Positions 59,636-64,000 of a stretch of 64,000 bases of DNA are shown one piece after another. The notes below the pieces were generated by a model. That model did no database searches. It worked only from the letters and a program-made list of their open reading frames with translations, and had not been told where the DNA came from. The DNA is from Nonomuraea candida (GTDB lineage: Bacteria; Actinomycetota; Actinomycetes; Streptosporangiales; Streptosporangiaceae): contig NZ_JOAG01000015.1 in the NCBI RefSeq assembly GCF_000725485.1, forward strand, positions 186,001 through 250,000, in the 5' to 3' direction. A program made the position numbers and the translations under genes. Positions within the stretch are counted from its first letter, which is position 1, and each line of letters opens with the position of its first letter.

Positions 59636-60646
59636 TCAGGCGCTCACCTTGAACTCGTCCACCGTCACGGCCGCGCGGGGCGGCCGGCCGGTCACGTGGC
59701 GTTCCAGCTCGTCGAGCGCGCTCTCACTCATGCGCCGGGTCTCCGAGCCGAGAGATCCGGCGACGTGGGGGGTGATCATGACGTTGGGCAGGCCGTACAA
59801 CGGCGAGCCCGGGGGCAGCGGGTCGGGGTCGGTGACGTCGAGGATCGCGTTGAGCCGCCCGGCGGCGCACTCGCGCTCCAGGGCCGCGGTGTCCAGGACG
59901 GCGCCGCGGGCGGTGTTGATCACGGTGGCGCCGTCGGGCAGCGCGGCCAGCTCGGCGGCGCCGATGAGGTGGCGGGTGGCCGGGAGCTGGGGGACGTGCA
60001 GCGAGAGCACGTCGCAGCGGGGCAGCAGCTCGGGCAGCTCGACCAGGCGCGCCCCGGCCGCGCCCACCTCGGCGGGCGAGGCGTACGGGTCGGCCACGAG
60101 GATCTCCACCTCCAGGGCGCGCAGCCGTTCGACGACCCGGCGTCCCACCCGCGAGTAGCCGACGACCCCGACCGTGCGCTCGCGGTTGGACAGGTCCTCG
60201 CGGCGCACCAGGGAGGACCAGCCGGCGCGGCGCATGAGCGCGTCCTGCGCCAGGAACGGGGCCTTCTTCCCGGCGAAGATGATCGCGGCGAGCGTGAACT
60301 CGGCCACCGGGATCGCGTTCTCGTCGGCCGCGCTGGTGACGAGGAGGCCGCGGCGCCACACCTCGTCGGTCACGAACGATCGCACCGTGCCCGCGCAGTG
60401 GAAGATCGCGCGCAGCCGGGGCGCGTCGGCGAGCCGTTCGGCGGTCAGCGGCGGGCAGCCCCAGGAGGTCAGCAGCACCTCGGCCTCGCGCAGCCGGCGG
60501 CGCGCGCGGGGCGTGTCGAGCTCGGCGGTCACGAGCGGCTCGCCGAGGTCGGCCAGCGTGCGCAGCCGGCGCAGCTGCGGCTCGCGGAACTGCACGTCGA
60601 ACGTGGCCTGGTCCATGACCAGCAGGGCCTGTGCTCGTCCGGTCAT
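59636..60646 (-). CDS. D-2-hydroxyacid dehydrogenase family protein
   Basis: The ATG at 60646 is preferred because GGCGGGGACG precedes it; 336 residues. The NAD fold motif VGVVGYSRVGRRV departs from GxGxxG. Catalytic Arg is in INTARGAVLD and His in VMITPHVAGS. The usual Glu region reads LDVTDPDPLPPGSPLY, with Asp or Pro where Glu is expected. Related proteins occur beside DUF2264 and glycan genes. It is first in the operon with the binding protein and permeases and should act on a sugar acid, which is inferred from context. Confidence 0.9.
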   Translation of the reverse strand: MTGRAQALLVMDQATFDVQFREPQLRRLRTLADLGEPLVTAELDTPRARRRLREAEVLLTSWGCPPLTAERLADAPRLRAIFHCAGTVRSFVTDEVWRRGLLVTSAADENAIPVAEFTLAAIIFAGKKAPFLAQDALMRRAGWSSLVRREDLSNRERTVGVVGYSRVGRRVVERLRALEVEILVADPYASPAEVGAAGARLVELPELLPRCDVLSLHVPQLPATRHLIGAAELAALPDGATVINTARGAVLDTAALERECAAGRLNAILDVTDPDPLPPGSPLYGLPNVMITPHVAGSLGSETRRMSESALDELERHVTGRPPRAAVTVDEFKVSA

Positions 60647-60790
60647 GGCGTCCCCGCCGGAGGCGCCATGACCACGTTGCTGTGCTTGATGATTACCTCG
60701 CTTCACTCAGGTCACTCGGCCCGTTACGGCAAGCGCTTTCCGATGGCGCCGATCATGTCCGATCGTTACAATCGCGTCAATACCTTGTTA

Positions 60791-60814
60791 ATCAGATCGA
60801 TCACGTTATCTGAT
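60791..60814. promoter_or_regulatory. Inverted-repeat operator in the divergent sugar-locus promoter
   Basis: ATCAGAT (60791-60797) and ATCTGAT (60808-60814) are an exact inverted repeat with a 10-nt spacer. They lie in an AT-rich 208-bp spacer between the dehydrogenase (leftward) and the DUF2264 gene (rightward). A second palindrome, AAGCGCTT (60731-60738), and further GATCG repeats are present. The DeoR/LacI hybrid regulator at the window end is the likely binder. Confidence 0.6.
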
Positions 60815-60854
60815 CGATATTGATCGTCCCCGTTCGATCGGGTCAGGAGGACGG

Positions 60855-62849
60855 ATGCCTGCGTTCCTGGAGTCACTGCGGGAGCTGGACGACCGGCGGC
60901 TCTCGCCGTACACGGGATGGACGCGTGATCACTGGGGGGCGCTGGCCGACCATCTCCTGCTGTCGGCCCGCCCGTACGCGTCGGCCGGGCACGCCCGCGT
61001 CTCCTTCCCCGGCGCGCCCGGCGGCTACGGGGCCGACGTGGACGGGCTGGAGGGGTTCGCGCGCACGTTCCTGGCGGCCGGGTTCCGGGTCGCGGGCGAG
61101 GGCGGGCGCGACCCGCTGGGCCTGATGGACTGGTACGCCGAGGGGCTCGCGGCCGGCACCGACCCCCGTTCGCCCGAGCGGTGGGTCCGGCTCGACGAGC
61201 ACGGCCAGGCGAAGGTGGAGGCCGCCTCCATCGCCCTGGTGCTCCACCTGACCAGGCCGTGGTTGTGGGACCGGCTGCCGCCGCTGGTGCAGGAGCAGGT
61301 CGTCGACTACCTCGCGCCCGCGATCGGCTCGGACTACCCGCCGATCAACTGGATCTGGTTCCAGATCATCGTCGAGCAGTTCCTCTCGTCCGTCGGCGGG
61401 CCCTTCTCCGCCAAGGACATCGCGGAGGGCCTCGCGCTCACCGACGGCTTCGCCCGCCAGGACGGCTGGTACGCCGACGGCGCCGAGCGCGCCTACGACC
61501 ACTACGTGGGCTGGGCGCTGCACTTCTACCCGCTGATGTGGACCGAGATGGCGGCCGGCGAGGCGATGGCGGACACGCGCCGGCCGGTGTACCTGGAGCG
61601 GCTCGAACGTTACCTGCACGACGCCGTCCATCTCGTCGGCGCCGACGGGTCCCCGCTGGTGCAGGGCCGCAGCCTCACCTACCGCTTCGCCGCCGCCGCC
61701 CAGTTCTGGATGGGCGCCCGCGCCGCCAGCCCCTCCCCCGGCTCACCGGAGGGCGGTGGGACGGGCATGCCCGGGTTCGGGCTGCTGCGCCGGGCCGCGT
61801 CGGGGATCGCCCGCCACTTCGCCGAGCACGGGGCGCCCGACGAGGACGGCGTCCTGACGCTGGGCTGGCACCACGCGTGGCGGCCGATCGCCCAGTCCTA
61901 CTCCGGGCCCGGCTCTCCGTACTGGGCGGCCAAGGGCCTGTTCGGCCTGGCCCTGCCCGCCGATCACCCGGTGTGGACGGCCACCGAGGAGCCGCTGCCC
62001 GTCGAGTCGGGCGACTTCCACCGCACGGTCAGGGCGCCCGGCTGGCTCGTCAGCGGCACCCGCGCCGACGGCGTGGTCCGCGTCGTCAACCACGGCACCG
62101 ACCACTCCCACCCCGGCACCAACCTGACCGACTCGCCCCTGTACGGCCGGCTCGGCTACTCCACCGCGACCTCGCCCCTGCTGACCGGCGCGCCCGTGGA
62201 CCAGTCGGTCGTCCTCCTCGACGAGCACGGCGAGCCCAGCCACCGCACGGGGTTCGAGACCGTCCGCGCCGAGCGCCTCCCCTCCGGCACGCTGGTCGGC
62301 GCGTCCCGCTGGCAGGCGCACTGGGTCACCGCGGAGGGCGACCGGCCCGACCACGGCAGCGGCCGTTCCGGGCCGGTGCGGCTGGGGCCGTGGCTGGAGG
62401 TGCTCTCCGCCGTCCGGGGTCCTTGGGAGATCCGCCTGGTACGCCTGTCCCCCTACCCCACCGGGTCCGCCTCGCCCACCGGGTCCGCCTCCCCCAGCGG
62501 GGACGCCGGGGGGCCGCTGCGCATCGGCGGGTGGCCGCTGCCCGCCCTTGGAGACGTCCAGGAGGACGCGGCGAGCGTGGGGAACGGCAGGCTGACCTCC
62601 CGCGTCGTCCCCGGCTCCGGGCTGGGCGCGTCCGGCGTGCTGCGCGCGGCGGACGCCTCACCGCTCGCCCCGCTGACCCTCGTCCCGTGGTGCGCCACCG
62701 AGACGCCGGCCCGCCCCGGCACCTGGTACGACGCGGCGATCCACCTCGGCGGCCGGTCCCCGGGCGAGCCCCCGGCCCTGACCTGGGACACCCCCGGCAC
62801 CGCGGCCCTGAGCTGGCCGGACGGCACCCGCGACCACCTCCCCGTCTGA
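60855..62849 (+). CDS. DUF2264-family protein, putative glycan-active enzyme
   Basis: This 664-residue protein starts PAFLESLRELDDRRLSPYTG and shows GYGADVDGLEGFARTFLAAG and INWIWFQIIVEQFL, typical of DUF2264 and its (alpha/alpha)6-toroid fold. The family is associated with uronic-acid glycans and has been linked to beta-glucuronidase family GH154; that assignment is from memory. No signal peptide, so it should act on imported oligosaccharides. An 18-bp repeat (PTGSAS) lies near residue 540. AGGAGG precedes the ATG. It is divergent from the transporter operon and shares its operator region. Confidence 0.87.
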   Translation: MPAFLESLRELDDRRLSPYTGWTRDHWGALADHLLLSARPYASAGHARVSFPGAPGGYGADVDGLEGFARTFLAAGFRVAGEGGRDPLGLMDWYAEGLAAGTDPRSPERWVRLDEHGQAKVEAASIALVLHLTRPWLWDRLPPLVQEQVVDYLAPAIGSDYPPINWIWFQIIVEQFLSSVGGPFSAKDIAEGLALTDGFARQDGWYADGAERAYDHYVGWALHFYPLMWTEMAAGEAMADTRRPVYLERLERYLHDAVHLVGADGSPLVQGRSLTYRFAAAAQFWMGARAASPSPGSPEGGGTGMPGFGLLRRAASGIARHFAEHGAPDEDGVLTLGWHHAWRPIAQSYSGPGSPYWAAKGLFGLALPADHPVWTATEEPLPVESGDFHRTVRAPGWLVSGTRADGVVRVVNHGTDHSHPGTNLTDSPLYGRLGYSTATSPLLTGAPVDQSVVLLDEHGEPSHRTGFETVRAERLPSGTLVGASRWQAHWVTAEGDRPDHGSGRSGPVRLGPWLEVLSAVRGPWEIRLVRLSPYPTGSASPTGSASPSGDAGGPLRIGGWPLPALGDVQEDAASVGNGRLTSRVVPGSGLGASGVLRAADASPLAPLTLVPWCATETPARPGTWYDAAIHLGGRSPGEPPALTWDTPGTAALSWPDGTRDHLPV

Positions 62850-62890
62850 CCGCCCGCAGAGTCGAAGGATCGTGCCGGACGGCCGAGGGG

Positions 62891-64000
62891 TCAGGAGGCG
62901 GACGAGGAGGAGCGCACGATCAGGCGGGGCTCGACGATCATCCGGTGGGTGGGCCGCTCCGGGTCGGGGTCGGCCAGGCGGGCCGCGAGCATCGCGAACG
63001 CCGCCCGCCCCACCGCCGCCTTCGGTGGCCGGACGGCGGTCAGCGGCGGGTCGCACAACTCGGCCACCTCGTCGTCGTACGCCACCACGGCCAGGTCGCC
63101 GGGCACCCGGAGGCCGCGCTCCCGGCACCGTTCCACCAGGCTGATCGCCTCGGGGTCGGAGTGGACGAGCAGCGCCGTCGTCCGCGAGGCGACGCACTGG
63201 TCGAGCACCTCGTCCAGCGCCTTCGCCCATCCGGGGTCCCGCTGATCGACGGTGTCCGCGTCCGGCACCCCAGCGCCACCCCTGCCGTCGCCGTCGTGGG
63301 CGGTGCCGAGGGGGAGGCCGAGTTCCTCGCACGCCTGCCGCCAGCCGCGGCGTACGTGCGGGCTCGTCGGGCTCTGCCGGGTGGTGATCAGCCCGACGCG
63401 GCGGTGGCCGAGGGCGGCGAGGTGCCGTACGGCCATGGCCGCCCCGAACGCGTGGTCGCTGACCACCGACTCCATCGCCTCCCGGTGGTCGCCCACGGCG
63501 GCGGCCCGTTCGACGAGCACGACCGGCACCCCCGTGCCCCGGAGCCAGCGCACCAGCTCCTCGCCGTCGTCGCCGGTCGTGGTCGGGGCCACCAGCAGCC
63601 CGTCCAGGCCGCCCGCCTCGACCAGCCGGGCGAGCTGGCGGCGCTCGTCGGCGGCCTGGTAGGTGGCGCCCCGCAGCACGATCCGCGCCCCGGACGCGGC
63701 GGCGGCCTCGCGGACGCCGCGGATCACGTCGGGCCAGTAGTAGTCGAGCGACGGCACCACCATGCCGACGGTCAGCCGGGGCTCCTCCCGCTCCGCCGGC
63801 CGTGCGGGCTCCCCGGCCGGGAGGGTCTCGGCCACCGGGCCGCTCTGGAGCGCGGCCCCGCCGCGTACCCGGCGGATGAGGCCCTGCGAGGACAGCAGCG
63901 CGATGTCCCGGCGGATGGTGATGACCGAGACGTCCAGCTCGGTGGCCAGTTCGTTGACGCGTACGACGCCGCGCAGGCGCAGCAGCTCCAGGAGCCGGGC
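62891..64000 (-). CDS. DeoR/LacI hybrid transcriptional regulator, N-terminus outside window
   Basis: The frame is open to the last base, so the start lies beyond the window; about 369 residues are visible. The N-terminal part is a DeoR-type winged HTH (RGVVRVNELATELDVSVITI, then RRDIALLSSQGLIRRVRGGA). It is fused to a LacI/periplasmic-binding ligand domain (LTVGMVVPSLDYYWPDVIRG onward, with AVRHLAALGHRRVGLIT and AVVAYDDEVAELCDPPLTAV). A short Asp/Gly insert (HDGDGRGGAGVPDADTVD) sits in the ligand domain. Such hybrids sense a sugar ligand and repress adjacent uptake genes. It is convergent with DUF2264. Confidence 0.92.
   Translation of the reverse strand, partial: ARLLELLRLRGVVRVNELATELDVSVITIRRDIALLSSQGLIRRVRGGAALQSGPVAETLPAGEPARPAEREEPRLTVGMVVPSLDYYWPDVIRGVREAAAASGARIVLRGATYQAADERRQLARLVEAGGLDGLLVAPTTTGDDGEELVRWLRGTGVPVVLVERAAAVGDHREAMESVVSDHAFGAAMAVRHLAALGHRRVGLITTRQSPTSPHVRRGWRQACEELGLPLGTAHDGDGRGGAGVPDADTVDQRDPGWAKALDEVLDQCVASRTTALLVHSDPEAISLVERCRERGLRVPGDLAVVAYDDEVAELCDPPLTAVRPPKAAVGRAAFAMLAARLADPDPERPTHRMIVEPRLIVRSSSSAS

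Noticed and set aside
1..64000. tRNA, rRNA, transposase, integrase or attachment-site search by eye
   Set aside because: No cloverleaf with a GTTCGA-type arm, no DDE or tyrosine recombinase motif and no terminal inverted repeats were recognised; a covariance or profile search would be needed to exclude small RNAs.

Overview
The window is very GC-rich actinobacterial chromosome with strongly G/C-biased third codon positions, dense overlapping operons and many secreted plant-polysaccharide enzymes. It suggests a filamentous actinomycete, most likely Streptosporangiales (Nonomuraea-like) or a relative. That placement is inference from gene content and base composition only. No rRNA, tRNA, CRISPR array, transposase or integrase was recognised.

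Positions 1-12590 hold a lipid/polyketide cluster. It contains the C-terminal half of a highly reducing type I PKS (methyltransferase, pseudo-KR, ER, KR, ACP) cut by the window edge, an MMPL lipid exporter, an opposing oleC-oleD-oleB operon (beta-lactone synthetase, 2-alkyl-3-ketoacid reductase, beta-lactone decarboxylase), and an ACP-ketosynthase pair followed by a small exported protein. No OleA-type thiolase is visible. Together the genes suggest that a methyl-branched reduced polyketide is condensed, reduced, lactonised and decarboxylated to an olefin (or held as a beta-lactone) and exported. This is the most interesting system in the window.

Positions 12591-31760 are mixed: small exported proteins, a frameshifted secreted beta-helix-type protein, a two-component/ABC-2 exporter operon, a GH43-AbfB arabinan enzyme under two near-identical operators, CorA, gene remnants around a VOC protein, an APC permease, a heptad-repeat protein, a CE15 glucuronoyl esterase with FnIII and CBM2, a cytoplasmic GH30 enzyme, and an isochorismatase with its GlxA-like regulator.

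Positions 31936-38696 hold a DoxX protein, a P-loop NTPase translationally coupled to a membrane-embedded patatin/cPLA2-like phospholipase (a possible defence or membrane-stress module), a truncated small protein, an ECF sigma factor and a proline-rich membrane protein. Positions 38942-46683 carry a secreted GH95 fucosidase and a TetR-controlled heterodimeric ABC exporter.

Positions 46874-52599 form an aromatic catabolic block: an IclR regulator, ligAB extradiol dioxygenase subunits, a citryl-CoA-lyase-like protein, a CaiB-type CoA-transferase and a divergent amidohydrolase. Positions 52724-55640 hold a GH11 xylanase with CBM2, sharing an exact 12-bp promoter motif with the CE15 gene, and a divergent alpha/beta hydrolase/CGNR regulator pair. 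Positions 55765-64000 are a carbohydrate-uptake locus: ABC transporter, YesL-like DUF624 protein, 2-hydroxyacid dehydrogenase, DUF2264 protein and a DeoR/LacI hybrid regulator cut by the window end.

A recurring theme is short in-frame tandem repeats (12-33 bp units) inserted into ordinary enzymes.
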